A program made the translations under genes and the position numbers. Positions 29,524 to 38,448 of a stretch of DNA of 64,000 bases are shown in pieces. The stretch's first letter is position 1. Every line of letters starts with the position of its first letter. Origin of the DNA: MGIIb-Q1 sp964342465 (GTDB taxonomy: Archaea > Thermoplasmatota > Poseidoniia > Poseidoniales > Thalassarchaeaceae); NCBI GenBank assembly GCA_964342465.1, contig CAYFFQ010000001.1, forward strand, positions 62,001 to 126,000. Reading direction: 5' to 3'. The notes beneath the pieces are model-generated. The model worked only from the letters and a program-made list of their open reading frames with translations, searched no databases and was not told where the DNA came from.

Positions 29524-29580
29524 CACCTCATCCCCGACGGTTGTATCCTTCCCCCTTTCAATCACTCGCCTTTCGGGGCA

Positions 29581-30501
29581 TCATTCTGCAGCATCCAGAA
29601 GTTCCATCAATTCAGGGAGTGTCGGCAGAGCATCGGCTGCTGATGGGTAAAACAGGTGGCGCCACGCCTCGATGTGTTGGGCCGCCAACAACCATAATCC
29701 ACTCAGGTGGACACCCCATTCGTTTTCGATGGTGTATTCTCTCTCCTCATCGGAGTAGGAGGCGGAGAGAAAGAGGGGAGCATCGCTTCCAGCCGCACCC
29801 CTCTCCCCTTCGATTTCGGGGGAGAGTCCTGGTTGTCGGTCGAAATCAATGTGAAGTCTGCGCCCGAAGTGGTCACACACTTCGCTCGCCAGAATCATGG
29901 AATCATTCCATGGCCCTCTGTGGGAGAGTTTTCGTCGTCCGGATTTCCACCAAATGACTCCACCCGCTTCCGCCCAAGCCGCTGCACAGGCACGGGCAGT
30001 CGAACCGCCACCGGCCATACATAGGAGGGGTTTCTCCATCCTCGCTGACGTGGTGAAGTCGAAACCGAAATGCCTCGCCACCATCAACAGGCCGGGGCCA
30101 TCGGTGTTGGCGGCTCGCCAGACATGTCCATCATATCTCAATTGATTGACCGATGCCAATGTCGCATCTCCGATGGTCCACTCAGTTCCGGAATCAACAG
30201 GGAGTTGGTGTTTGAGTGGAGTGGTCAGGGAGAGCCAAATCTCCCTCATACCTAGGTCTTCCCCCTCCTTTTCCTTGGCGATGACCTTCTTCACGGCGTG
30301 ACCCCAAGCCATGGCGTTGATGATGTTATCGTGGGTGATTTTTTCACAAGCATCGAATGAGACTGTGTACCTCTTTCCTTGCAGATGTTGGCCGACGAGT
30401 CGGAACAATCTCGGAGTGAGAGAGTGCTCAATCGGGTCGCCAGCGACAGCGGCACAGACTCTCGGCCCCCTCACCATCAAAGAGTCGGAGCCGCGGTTCA
30501 T
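29581..30501 (-). CDS. aroE: Divergent shikimate dehydrogenase
   Basis: AroE reduces 3-dehydroshikimate to shikimate with NADPH in aromatic amino acid synthesis. The family landmarks are recognisable but drifted: GDPIEHSLTPRLF for the shikimate-binding GxPIxHSxSP, LTTPLKHQLP containing the catalytic Lys, AANTDGPGLL for the NTDxxG substrate/catalytic Asp, and GGGSTARACAAA for the GAGGAARA nucleotide loop. Length 306 aa is slightly above the usual 270-290. An alternative start is 30477 (MVRGPRVC). It faces fhs divergently. The middle (~175-255) is weakly conserved, so another member of the shikimate/quinate dehydrogenase family remains possible. Confidence 0.85.
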   Translation of the reverse strand: MNRGSDSLMVRGPRVCAAVAGDPIEHSLTPRLFRLVGQHLQGKRYTVSFDACEKITHDNIINAMAWGHAVKKVIAKEKEGEDLGMREIWLSLTTPLKHQLPVDSGTEWTIGDATLASVNQLRYDGHVWRAANTDGPGLLMVARHFGFDFTTSARMEKPLLCMAGGGSTARACAAAWAEAGGVIWWKSGRRKLSHRGPWNDSMILASEVCDHFGRRLHIDFDRQPGLSPEIEGERGAAGSDAPLFLSASYSDEEREYTIENEWGVHLSGLWLLAAQHIEAWRHLFYPSAADALPTLPELMELLDAAE

Positions 30502-30630
30502 GCAAAAGGCCGCCGCTCATCCGAGAGACTTCAGATGCTACGATGATTTTGATTCTCCAACCTTTCGAAACACATTCACACAATCGCTGTTGCACGACCT
30601 CAACCCATCATCCGAGGGGAGGACGGATGT

Positions 30631-30649
30631 AGGAAAACGGACTTTTCCT
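30631..30649 (+). promoter_or_regulatory. Inverted repeat upstream of fhs
   Basis: AGGAAAA and TTTTCCT form a perfect 7-bp dyad around a 5-nt spacer, ending 47 bp before the fhs ATG and lying in the aroE-fhs divergent region. It may be an operator or simply part of an AT-rich promoter. Confidence 0.25.
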
Positions 30650-30696
30650 TGTGTTGTTGATGAAGACTTGAATAGGGGTTGACGCGACGGGAGTCC

Positions 30697-32412
30697 ATGC
30701 AAAGTGACCTTGAAATCGCCCTCGCAGCCAACCCTCTCCCGATTGAGGAGATTGCTTGGAAACTCGGATTGGGAGTGGAGGATATTTCAAAGCGAGGTCA
30801 CGGTGTAGCGAAGGTGAAATGGCAGGCGATAAAGAGCCGTAAAGGCGGTGCGAGGGGCTCCCTCGTTCTCGTCACCAGCGTCAATCCCACACCGTTTGGC
30901 GAAGGAAAGACAGTGACCACCATCGGTCTTAACCAAGGCCTGAACAGACTTGGCAAAAGGGCTGTCTGCGTCATTCGAGAACCATCCATGGGGCCAGTCT
31001 TTGGTATCAAAGGCGGAGCAGCTGGAGGGGGGTATTCACAGGTCCTCCCAATGGAGGATATCAACTTGCACTTCACAGGTGATATTCATGCTGTCAGTTC
31101 TGCGCACAACCTCTGTTCAGCCATGTTGGATAACCACTTACACCAAGGTAACGCTTTGGACATTGACCCTTCGCGGATCATCTGGCCGCGGGTGATGGAC
31201 ATGAACGACCGCTCATTGCGCTACTCTGCGGTCGGACTGGGCGGGGCTATCAATGGGTTCGCCCGAGAGGAGAGATTTGACATCACTGCGGCGAGCGAGG
31301 TGATGGCGATATTGGCTCTTTCATCCGACTACAAGGACCTGAGGAAGCGTCTTGCTCAGATAGTTGTGGGGCAGAATCGCAACGGTCATCCTGTAAAGGT
31401 CGAGGACATCGGTGCTGCTGGGCCGATGGCGATTCTTCTTCGTGATGCGTTGATGCCCAATCTTGTGCAGACAGTGGAAGGCGACCCCGCCTTCATCCAC
31501 GCTGGACCTTTCGCCAACATCGCCCATGGAAATTCCAGCATTATTGCCGACAACCTCGCTCTGACAGTCGCCGATTATGTGGTCACTGAGGCAGGATTCG
31601 GTTCTGATATGGGGGCTGAGAAGGCGATTCACATCAAGGCTGCCGCAAGTGGACAACCCCCTGATTGCATCGTCGTCAATGTGACCGTCCGAAGTATGAA
31701 ACTGCACGGCGGTGGTTTGGGTTCAGGCGGTGGTCGTAGACCGACCGCCGATGAGGTTGCCAAAGAGAATGTCGCCGCCGTCACCAAGGGGGCGATGAGT
31801 AATCTCGGCAGGCACATCAGGAACATGAGGAGGTTCAAGACCCCAGTCGTCGTCTCAGTCAACAGGTTCCCCACCGACACCGAAGCCGAGATTCAAGAAC
31901 TGCTTCGCTGCGCACATGAGTGTGATGCTGATGCAGCGGTGGTCTTCGATGGTCACCAGCGCGGTGGTGGTGGAGCAGCGGAACTTGCAGAGGCGGTCGC
32001 CGCCTCCTGCCACGACCACATCGCCAACGGCCGCCCATTCGAGCCACTCTTTCCTGCCGAGATGGACATCGTCGAGAAGATGTTGAAGATAGCCACACAG
32101 GTCTATGGGGCGGATTCGATTGACCTAAGGAAGGAGGCACAGCGTGACCTTGAGAAGATTCGTGATTGGAAGTATGACAAACTCGCTGTGTGCATGGCGA
32201 AGACTCAGTATTCATTCTCCCACGAAGCGAAGGAGTTGGGGGCGCCGAGTGGATTCACCCTGCCGATACGGGAACTTCGCCTCAATGCTGGCGCCGGCTT
32301 CATCGTCGCCATTTGTGGCGCCATGATGACGATGCCGGGGCTGCCGAGGCATCCCGCGGCGATGGACATGGACATGGACGATGACGGCAACCAGACAGGT
32401 ATCTTTGGCTGA
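30697..32412 (+). CDS. fhs: Formate-tetrahydrofolate ligase (10-formyl-THF synthetase)
   Basis: Fhs makes 10-formyl-THF from formate, THF and ATP, feeding one-carbon metabolism. The ATG at 30697 (MQSDLEIALAANPLPIEEIA) gives 571 aa, close to the usual ~557; the frame is open a little further upstream. The family P-loop TPFGEGKTVTTIGL and the strongly conserved REPSMGPVFGIKGGAAGGGY and FTGDIHAVSSAHNL segments are all intact, as is the C-terminal PGLPRHPAA. THF-dependent one-carbon enzymes of bacterial type are typical of mesophilic marine archaea rather than methanogens. It fits PanB, which needs methylene-THF, and MetK in this window. Confidence 0.97.
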   Translation: MQSDLEIALAANPLPIEEIAWKLGLGVEDISKRGHGVAKVKWQAIKSRKGGARGSLVLVTSVNPTPFGEGKTVTTIGLNQGLNRLGKRAVCVIREPSMGPVFGIKGGAAGGGYSQVLPMEDINLHFTGDIHAVSSAHNLCSAMLDNHLHQGNALDIDPSRIIWPRVMDMNDRSLRYSAVGLGGAINGFAREERFDITAASEVMAILALSSDYKDLRKRLAQIVVGQNRNGHPVKVEDIGAAGPMAILLRDALMPNLVQTVEGDPAFIHAGPFANIAHGNSSIIADNLALTVADYVVTEAGFGSDMGAEKAIHIKAAASGQPPDCIVVNVTVRSMKLHGGGLGSGGGRRPTADEVAKENVAAVTKGAMSNLGRHIRNMRRFKTPVVVSVNRFPTDTEAEIQELLRCAHECDADAAVVFDGHQRGGGGAAELAEAVAASCHDHIANGRPFEPLFPAEMDIVEKMLKIATQVYGADSIDLRKEAQRDLEKIRDWKYDKLAVCMAKTQYSFSHEAKELGAPSGFTLPIRELRLNAGAGFIVAICGAMMTMPGLPRHPAAMDMDMDDDGNQTGIFG

Positions 32413-32604
32413 CCTCGGAGACCATCCCTTATTCAAGAGGGGATAAACGCCCATCGCTTCGGCGAGGAAAGCGGTGTCTCAGTTCACCCCAACCAATTCA
32501 ATGTCAATTCTGAGTGTTGTGAGGCGGTGAAAAGGGGTGTCGCCCACTCCATCCAAGGCTGGTATCTCGACCGCCGTGAGCGAGGGTTCAAGGTGGTTGG
32601 CTCT

Positions 32605-33492
32605 ATGCACAGGCTGATGCGAGCCATTCTTGCTCTGTTCATCATTCTCGGGACATCCATCAGTTCCGGCTGTCTCTACGAGGAACCGACTCCCGACCCA
32701 TCCACTAATCCTCCGGGGTGCTACGAAGGCCAACCTGACGAAGAGCCCCTAGAGTGTACGATAGACACCACGGTGCAAAACAATTCAACCAGTGGGGACC
32801 TCAACCAGACAACCCCTGATGGTGGAGGCGAAGTCGACCCCCCATCCGACGGGGGAGTGAACGAGACGACTTCCGAGAACAACACCGACGAGCAGGACCA
32901 ACTTCCCGAGTACGGTCCATGGGAGGGTTTCTTGGCTCCCCTGACAACCGCTGAGGCGCGAGATTTGGGTGGTGAATGGCATGAATGGTCGCTGCAAGAC
33001 CACTTCAACATGAGTTGGAACGGAACTCGGGCAGGGATGCAGAACGGCAGTGATGAGCCTTGGGTTCTCATCGAGTTCCTGAGCACAGACTGTGTACATT
33101 GCTGGAACGCTGCCGACGACATGTCAGACCTGCACTTCCAATATGGGGCGAGGGTGGTTTTTCTCTCATTCGCCGTCAATTTTTCCTCAAATGACTACTT
33201 CAACGCCAGCAGAGATGAGGTTGCTGCCTTTCAAGACAAGAGCCAACACTCCGGTTGCAGAGGTAACCAACACGATTGTTCCACTCGCCCAGGCGATGCT
33301 CACGACTGGCTCTATGTTGATGACAGGAATCAGAGTGCGATGTACGATTTCGCATCTCAGGGAACTCCGATGTTCGTAATTATCCAGCCAAATGGTCTGA
33401 TTGTCTGGCACCAGTATCAGCACGATGGTGACGAGGGTGAGGACAGCGAGAATATAGTTGAGGCGCTCGCTCGCTTCTTTCCCTCCGGTTGA
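32605..33492 (+). CDS. Thioredoxin-fold lipoprotein with CVHC active site
   Basis: The ATG at 32605 (MHRLMRAILALFIILGTSIS) begins a lipoprotein-type signal ending SSGC, so the mature protein would be lipid-anchored at the cysteine. A low-complexity linker of about 90 residues (Thr, Asn, Asp, Pro, many sequons) follows. The C-terminal ~190 residues have a TlpA/thioredoxin-like fold: VLIEFLSTDCVHCWNAADDM carries the CxxC pair and GTPMFVIIQPNG the cis-proline loop. Two more cysteines (SGCRGNQHDC) may form a second disulfide. It probably acts outside the membrane as a thiol oxidoreductase for secreted proteins, which are numerous here. The substrate is unknown. Confidence 0.85.
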   Translation: MHRLMRAILALFIILGTSISSGCLYEEPTPDPSTNPPGCYEGQPDEEPLECTIDTTVQNNSTSGDLNQTTPDGGGEVDPPSDGGVNETTSENNTDEQDQLPEYGPWEGFLAPLTTAEARDLGGEWHEWSLQDHFNMSWNGTRAGMQNGSDEPWVLIEFLSTDCVHCWNAADDMSDLHFQYGARVVFLSFAVNFSSNDYFNASRDEVAAFQDKSQHSGCRGNQHDCSTRPGDAHDWLYVDDRNQSAMYDFASQGTPMFVIIQPNGLIVWHQYQHDGDEGEDSENIVEALARFFPSG

Positions 33493-33587
33493 ACTAGGTC
33501 GGAACTCGCCTTGTTCGGTATGTTCTCCGGAGGTGTGTCTTGTCATACCTTTCTGCTGAAAATTTCCTCAAGATACCATATTCTGGC

Positions 33588-34226
33588 TCAGGTGGGCCAG
33601 ACCACCCAGACCGCCACAGCAAACAGAAGCAGAGAGAGAATGCCGTTCAGAAACCGCGCTTGCACCGTCGAAGAGAAGATGCGACTCAGAGTCACGCCGA
33701 CGGCAGTCCAGGTCAGCACCGCAGGATAGCCGAACATGGCGTTCAGAATGACCAACATCACCTTGCCAACGAATCCACTGCCGAAAGTGCTGCCGAAGAC
33801 AGTCATCAATACCATGAAGTGAATCCAAGCCTTTCCATTGACCAACTGAAGAACCAAGCCGTTCATGAAACCGAGTGGGTCATCGGACGAGCCCACTCCT
33901 CCATCGGGCATCAGGTCATCATTTGCAGGCATCGGTTTTGAAATTGACATCTTGAAGGCGAGATAAGCGATGTAAATTGCGCCTATCCATGTAAAAGCGG
34001 TGACCAACGAAGCATTTTGTTCTAAGAAGGTCGCTGCTAACCCTACGCCCAATCCCAAGCCTGACCAGCCGACCACCATTCCCAAGGTGAGCGGAATGGT
34101 CCTCTTCCAGCCGTGATGAGAGCCGTGTGCGGCACAGAGCAAATTGTTAGGGCCTGGCGAGAAACACATCGGTGCGATGAAAACCACTGCGCCGAGTAGC
34201 GCCGAGATTGTCACACCCAACTCCAT
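33588..34226 (-). CDS. LysE/RhtB-family amino acid exporter
   Basis: 212 aa with six hydrophobic helices. The family signature FSPGPNNLLCAAHGSHHGW lies at the end of helix 1, matching the GPxN motif of LysE/RhtB proteins that export amino acids or homoserine lactones. It starts 6 bp after the stop of the PLP enzyme gene and is thus very probably co-transcribed with it; an Lrp regulator is divergent. This arrangement suggests control of intracellular methionine/cysteine-type amino acids by degradation or export. The actual substrate is not deducible. Confidence 0.9.
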   Translation of the reverse strand: MELGVTISALLGAVVFIAPMCFSPGPNNLLCAAHGSHHGWKRTIPLTLGMVVGWSGLGLGVGLAATFLEQNASLVTAFTWIGAIYIAYLAFKMSISKPMPANDDLMPDGGVGSSDDPLGFMNGLVLQLVNGKAWIHFMVLMTVFGSTFGSGFVGKVMLVILNAMFGYPAVLTWTAVGVTLSRIFSSTVQARFLNGILSLLLFAVAVWVVWPT

Positions 34227-34232
34227 ACCCCC

Positions 34233-35411
34233 TCAGGGCGCATCGAGAGCTTGAGAGATATCCGCCCACAGGTCGTCGACATCCTCGATACCGACACTCA
34301 TTCTGATGAACCCTGGATTGATACCAGCGGCTATTCGCACCTCCTCTGGAACGAAAATGTGACTTGTGTTGGAAGGGCACTCCACCAGACTCTCCACTCC
34401 TCCGAGGCTAGTGGCTTCGAAAACCAGCGTCAGGCGTGCAAGAAATCGGAGGGCGAAATCGTCGCCTCCTGCGACGGTGAAGGCGAGCATACCCGTCCCC
34501 TTTGGCATTATTTTCTGAGCCAACTCGTTTTGACTGTCCCCCATCATACTGGGATGATTGACTGAGAGGACTTTCGCATGACTGTTCAGCCTCTCGGCGA
34601 TGATGCGAGCATTTGTGGCGTGAATCGGCATTCTAGCGTGAAGTGTGCGCATGCCTCGCTCAAGGAGATAACTGGCGTGAGGGTCGGGACATCCTCCGAA
34701 GTGTACCTTTTTGAGGAAGAGTGAGGAGATCAATTCCTTGCAGCCCACTACCGCTCCACCGACCACATCTGAATGGCCGCCGAGGTATTTCGTCGTCGAA
34801 TGGATGACTAGGTCGCACCCCATCTCGAGAGGTCTGGTGGCCCATGGGGTGGCGAATGTGTTGTCGATGATGAGGAGCAAGTCGTGGCGGCGGGCGATTT
34901 CCGCGAAGGCAGGGATGTCAGCCACCTTGAGGACAGGATTGGAGAGGGTTTCGATGTAGAGTATCTTGGTAGATTCGGTGATTGCTGCTTCGTAGGATGC
35001 GGGGTCGGTCATGTCGGCGAAGGTGACATCGATGCCGAAGCGGGGGAGTTCTTCGGTCAACAGACCGTAGGTGCCGCCGTAGACATCAGGTGCGGCGATG
35101 ATGTGGTCACCAGCGGAGAGCAAACCGAGAAGTGTTGTCGAGATGGCCGCCATCCCACTGGCGAAGAGGAGACCATCCTCAGCGCCTTCGAGGGAGCAGA
35201 TCTTTTTGATGGCGGCGTCAGAATTGATGGTGGAAAGGCGGGCATAGAGGAGGGTGTGTTGTGCTCCAGCCGCCCAGCCCTCATATCTCTCTGGAGTCAA
35301 TTTGTATGTCGTGGACTGGAAAATGGGGGTGTTCACCGCACCGTCAACATGCTTCGTTCCAGAGTGTACTGCTTTGCTGGCGAATGCCCTGTCGGAGTCT
35401 CCCTCCACCAT
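34233..35411 (-). CDS. Cys/Met metabolism PLP-dependent enzyme (cystathionine gamma-synthase / methionine gamma-lyase family)
   Basis: 392 aa, the standard size for the family. The PLP lysine lies in IHSTTKYLGGHSD, the phosphate-binding YxR element is YARLST, GMAAIS binds the cofactor phosphate, and the aspartate pairing with the pyridine N lies in IIDNTFATP. The end EECPSNTSH-like region reads VECPSNTSHIFVP. Members make cystathionine, cleave it, or degrade methionine to methanethiol; sequence alone does not choose. Pairing with a LysE exporter and a divergent Lrp gene slightly favours a catabolic lyase. The usual GNPT segment is replaced by STINSD, typical of a subset of these enzymes. Confidence 0.9.
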   Translation of the reverse strand: MVEGDSDRAFASKAVHSGTKHVDGAVNTPIFQSTTYKLTPERYEGWAAGAQHTLLYARLSTINSDAAIKKICSLEGAEDGLLFASGMAAISTTLLGLLSAGDHIIAAPDVYGGTYGLLTEELPRFGIDVTFADMTDPASYEAAITESTKILYIETLSNPVLKVADIPAFAEIARRHDLLLIIDNTFATPWATRPLEMGCDLVIHSTTKYLGGHSDVVGGAVVGCKELISSLFLKKVHFGGCPDPHASYLLERGMRTLHARMPIHATNARIIAERLNSHAKVLSVNHPSMMGDSQNELAQKIMPKGTGMLAFTVAGGDDFALRFLARLTLVFEATSLGGVESLVECPSNTSHIFVPEEVRIAAGINPGFIRMSVGIEDVDDLWADISQALDAP

Positions 35412-35546
35412 AACCCTCAGAGGGGGTGAGTGCTATTCAACAATCCGCCGAGAATTCGGCATGGCTGTCGGAAATACTCCGGTCAACTAACACTATTCTC
35501 GACATTATGACGGAATAGATAAGAACAATCCGGCCATCAGCCGGAC
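35412..35546. promoter_or_regulatory. Divergent regulatory region between the PLP enzyme/lysE operon and lrp
   Basis: 135 bp holding two short dyads: GCCGA..TCGGC around GAAT (near 35446) and CCGGC..GCCGG (35530-35544), the latter ending 2 nt before the lrp ATG. There is no clear Shine-Dalgarno for lrp. Lrp proteins commonly bind their own divergent promoter, so operator function is plausible. Confidence 0.4.
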
Positions 35547-36014
35547 ATGCTTCTGCAACGGCTCGATGACAAGGACAGGGCGATTGTGGAGATTCTGATT
35601 GAGGATGGCCGAGCCAGCACCAAGAGCATCTCCGACCGCATCGGCATCCCGAGAGTGACCGTACATGACCGTATCAGGAGGCTTCAGGAGCGGGGCATCA
35701 TCGAGAGGTTCACGGTCAAACTGAATCGAGAAAAATTGGGCATACCACTGCACGGCTTCCTGTTGGCGAATTGGGCGGGAGAGAGGGCCCGCAGCGACCG
35801 CAGGGCGGTGGCCGAGGAGATATGTCGCCTGCCATTCGTCGCCGGCTGTAACATCATCACCGGCCAGTGGGATTTCATCATTGAGGTGGTGGCGAGAGAG
35901 ATGGACTCACTAGGCGATTCGATTCTCGATGAACTCTCCAAGATAGAGGGAATCGGCCACACGCAGACGATGGTCACCTTCTACAGTTTCAACGGTGCAG
36001 CCCGCTCCTCCTGA
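35547..36014 (+). CDS. Lrp/AsnC-family transcriptional regulator
   Basis: 155 aa. The N-terminal winged helix is typical: LDDKDRAIVEILIEDGRAST, then ISDRIGIPRVTVHDRIRRLQERGII as the recognition helix and wing. The C-terminal RAM effector domain follows (AGCNIITGQWDFIIEVVARE), ending TMVTFYSFN. It binds amino acids in the RAM domain and regulates amino acid genes. The divergent PLP enzyme/lysE operon is its most likely target. The last codons and the stop lie inside the first copy of a 68-bp tandem repeat. Confidence 0.93.
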   Translation: MLLQRLDDKDRAIVEILIEDGRASTKSISDRIGIPRVTVHDRIRRLQERGIIERFTVKLNREKLGIPLHGFLLANWAGERARSDRRAVAEEICRLPFVAGCNIITGQWDFIIEVVAREMDSLGDSILDELSKIEGIGHTQTMVTFYSFNGAARSS

Positions 36015-36130
36015 CACCCTCGCACATCCCCCCCATACTATCCACCCCCAGCCGTGGTATTGCCGCAGCCCGCTCCTCCTGACACCCTCGCACATCCCCC
36101 CATACTATCCACCCCCAGCCGTGGTATTTC
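35997..36130. repeat. 68-bp duplication that includes the lrp 3' end
   Basis: GCAGCCCGCTCCTCCTGACA occurs at 35997 and 36065, 68 bp apart, and the following ~45 bp (pyrimidine-rich, through CCGTGGTATT) are almost identical. The first copy contains the last five codons and the TGA of lrp. The rest of the lrp-pelA gap (36131-36360) shows no gene. Confidence 0.88.
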
Positions 36131-36360
36131 CGCTCCACAGCGCCCACAGTCGCCTTTCTCCGCACCGCCAATCACAAACCGTGGAAGGAACTCGGTCGCC
36201 CAAGAGATAGCTAACTGCCGCATCTACCACACCATGCGCCTCTACATTCTGAGTGCAAATCAGAGAATCCCCCCTCGCAGTCGGGAGCATCAGAGTGAGA
36301 GTGGCCGCGCGAGAGGTTGAATAGGAAGAACGCTTCATAGTGAGATGTGGGGGTACAACC

Positions 36361-37422
36361 ATGCAGGTAAATGGCAGAGATGACGAGGTATTGAATCTAC
36401 GAATTCAGCATGAGGATGACCTCTGGGTACTCGCTCAGATAGTCAAGGGAGGAAAGCGGGCGGGAATGGTATCGCATCGCCGAGACCAGACGACCGGCAC
36501 ACAGGAAGGTGGGCGTGCGAAGGCGGCGGAACGCAAACCGATGTGGATAGAAATCTCGGTGGACGATAGTGATTTCCAGATGTTCACGGACAACCTTCGT
36601 CTGCACGGAGTCATCACTGAAGCCCCAATAGACAAAGGCTCATTTCATACCCATAACATTGGACTGGGTGACGAAGTGCAACTCATCTCGGAGAATGGAT
36701 GGTCACGCGCTGATGAAAAACTTCTCAGTGAGGCTGTTCAGGAAGGGGGCAGGGCGAAGATCGGTATCGTCGTAGTTGAGAGTGATGAGATAAATCTCTT
36801 TCAGATCGCTTCACATGGGATGCGTGACCTCACCAGTTTCACTCTGCGCGGTGGCGGTAAGAGAGAGGGTCCTTCAACCGATGTGCGGGACGGTTTCTTC
36901 GCCAAGGCGGCGAAGGAATCGTCACTGTTGCTAGGCAAGGAGACACCACTCGTCATCTGCGGGCCGGGGATGGCGCGGCAACAGTTTGAAAAGTTGCTCC
37001 GCAAGCATGGTCTCTCTCAAGATATGTTGAATGTCGCTACCAACATCGGTGGCCGACCGGCCGCCAACGAAGTTCTCTCTGAGGGTCTTGCCGAGGAGAT
37101 ACTCGGAGTGACTGCCATCGCCAAACAGACGGCTCTTATCGACGAGGCGATGCGCAGAATGGCCACAGACGGAGCTGTCGCCTATGGCTACGATGCCATC
37201 ATTGAGTCATTCAAGGCGGGAGCAATCGACACCCTCATCGTCAACAGTTCGTTGATAAGGGAAGAGGAGGCGATGATAGGTGACCTCTCTTGGCAAGAAT
37301 TCATCGAACAACTCGACGAAAAAGGCTCACATCTAGTGCAATCATCCGCCGAACACGATGCCGGCCAGCAACTCGATGGACTCGGTGGGGCGATCGCCCT
37401 TCTCCGCTGGAAAATGGATTAG
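36361..37422 (+). CDS. pelA: Pelota (archaeal Dom34), mRNA surveillance/ribosome rescue factor
   Basis: PelA, an eRF1 paralogue, enters stalled ribosomes with aEF1alpha and promotes their splitting with ABCE1. The ATG at 36361 gives 353 aa, as expected. The N-terminal Sm-like domain is visible (NLRIQHEDDLWVLAQIVKGG; DFQMFTDNLRLHGVITEAP; KGSFHTHNIGLGDEVQL), followed by the central domain (IGIVVVESDEINLFQI) and the C-terminal eRF1-3-like domain (AVAYGYDAIIESFKAGAIDTLIV). There is no GGQ motif, as expected for pelota. Its last ~20 codons and stop are the first copy of the 74-bp array that follows. Confidence 0.95.
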   Translation: MQVNGRDDEVLNLRIQHEDDLWVLAQIVKGGKRAGMVSHRRDQTTGTQEGGRAKAAERKPMWIEISVDDSDFQMFTDNLRLHGVITEAPIDKGSFHTHNIGLGDEVQLISENGWSRADEKLLSEAVQEGGRAKIGIVVVESDEINLFQIASHGMRDLTSFTLRGGGKREGPSTDVRDGFFAKAAKESSLLLGKETPLVICGPGMARQQFEKLLRKHGLSQDMLNVATNIGGRPAANEVLSEGLAEEILGVTAIAKQTALIDEAMRRMATDGAVAYGYDAIIESFKAGAIDTLIVNSSLIREEEAMIGDLSWQEFIEQLDEKGSHLVQSSAEHDAGQQLDGLGGAIALLRWKMD

Positions 37423-37690
37423 ACGAACTCGCTGCCGGCCAGCAACTCNNNNNNNNNNNNNNNNNNNNNNNNNNNNNNNNNNNNNNNNNNNNNNNNNNNN
37501 NNNNNNNNNNNNNNNNNNNNNNNNNNNNNNNNNNNNNNNNNNNNNNNNCTGCCGGCCAGCAACTCGATGGACTCGGTGGGGCTTTCGCCCTTCTCCGCTG
37601 GAAAATGGATTAGACGAACTCGCTGCCGGCCAGCAACTCGATGGACTCGGTGGGGCTTTCGCCATTCTCCGCTGGAAGATGACTCAGACG
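37360..37690. repeat. 74-bp tandem array spanning the convergent ends of pelA and the CPBP gene, with scaffold gap
   Basis: GCCGGCCAGCAACTCGATGG starts at 37360 (inside pelA), 37434, 37551 and 37625; the period is 74 bp on both sides of the 100-N gap. Each unit carries the last ~20 pelA codons, the stop and about 12 bp. Because 74 is not a multiple of three, the copies are not read in one frame. The last unit ends in a variant (GATGACTCAGACGAACAG) that contains the stop codon of the convergent CPBP gene, so the array exactly fills the space between two stops. Confidence 0.92.
37449..37548. other. Scaffold gap, 100 N
   Basis: Exactly 100 N inside the 74-bp repeat array. The number of repeat units, and hence the real distance between pelA and the next gene, is unknown. 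Confidence 0.97.
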
Positions 37691-38388
37691 AACAGAATGT
37701 AGGTGCCGATGCCGAACATCGTCACATCGACAATCACATGACTGACATAACAGGGCCATATCGACCTGTGTTTCAGATATAGGAGGGACCAGACGAAACC
37801 ACTAGCGAAGACGCCAGCAGATGCGAGAACCACTGCAAAGAGTGGAAACATCTGCATCACTCCGAAGAAATGGTGGGAGGTGAAGGCAATCGCTGAGATG
37901 ACCAGCGCCAGGCGAGTATTGACCAACACCTCACTTTTCTCAAAGATGAACCACCTGAACAGGTATTCCTCGAGCAGCGAGTTGAGTGTGACCCAATATA
38001 GGAAGGCACCGAGGTAGAGAAGAGGATTCAACAATCCGAACGGTTCAACGAAATCGCGAATTTCCCCATACTCCAATCGGCTTCCGAAAATGAGCCAGGT
38101 GACGATGATGACAATGCTCATGATTATACCGAGCCAGACACCATCCGCCATCGCCTCTCTATCCACCGGAGGGAACTTGAGTTCAATCCCCTCCACCTTC
38201 TTCTGCCACAGCGCCGGAACCGCAGCCTGCCACACCTTGCTGAACCCCCATACAAGAGAGCCGAGTATGCCGCCCAGAGCGGTGGAGTGCAGCAGTGAGA
38301 CGGTTGATGCTGGCGCGGTCAGAAGAAGGCCCACACATGCTCTCCCTCTCTCATTCATCAGACTAAACTGGTGCAACCATCTCTTCAA
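37684..38388 (-). CDS. CPBP-family intramembrane metalloprotease (Abi/CAAX type)
   Basis: 234 aa with about seven hydrophobic segments. The family motifs are present in order: LLEEYLFRW (EExxxR), SAIAFTSHHFF (FxxxH) and CYVSHVIVD (HxxxB), which bind the catalytic zinc in Rce1-like proteases. Members process prenylated or other membrane peptides or serve in immunity; the substrate is unknown here. It is convergent with pelA, and its stop lies at the end of the 74-bp repeat array. An alternative start is M11. Confidence 0.88.
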   Translation of the reverse strand: MKRWLHQFSLMNERGRACVGLLLTAPASTVSLLHSTALGGILGSLVWGFSKVWQAAVPALWQKKVEGIELKFPPVDREAMADGVWLGIIMSIVIIVTWLIFGSRLEYGEIRDFVEPFGLLNPLLYLGAFLYWVTLNSLLEEYLFRWFIFEKSEVLVNTRLALVISAIAFTSHHFFGVMQMFPLFAVVLASAGVFASGFVWSLLYLKHRSIWPCYVSHVIVDVTMFGIGTYILFV

Positions 38389-38448
38389 CCCTTGCCCGGC
38401 ACAGAAATCCTCGTCGCCGGTGGCGTGCCGGATGCCCGCCGCTTCGTC

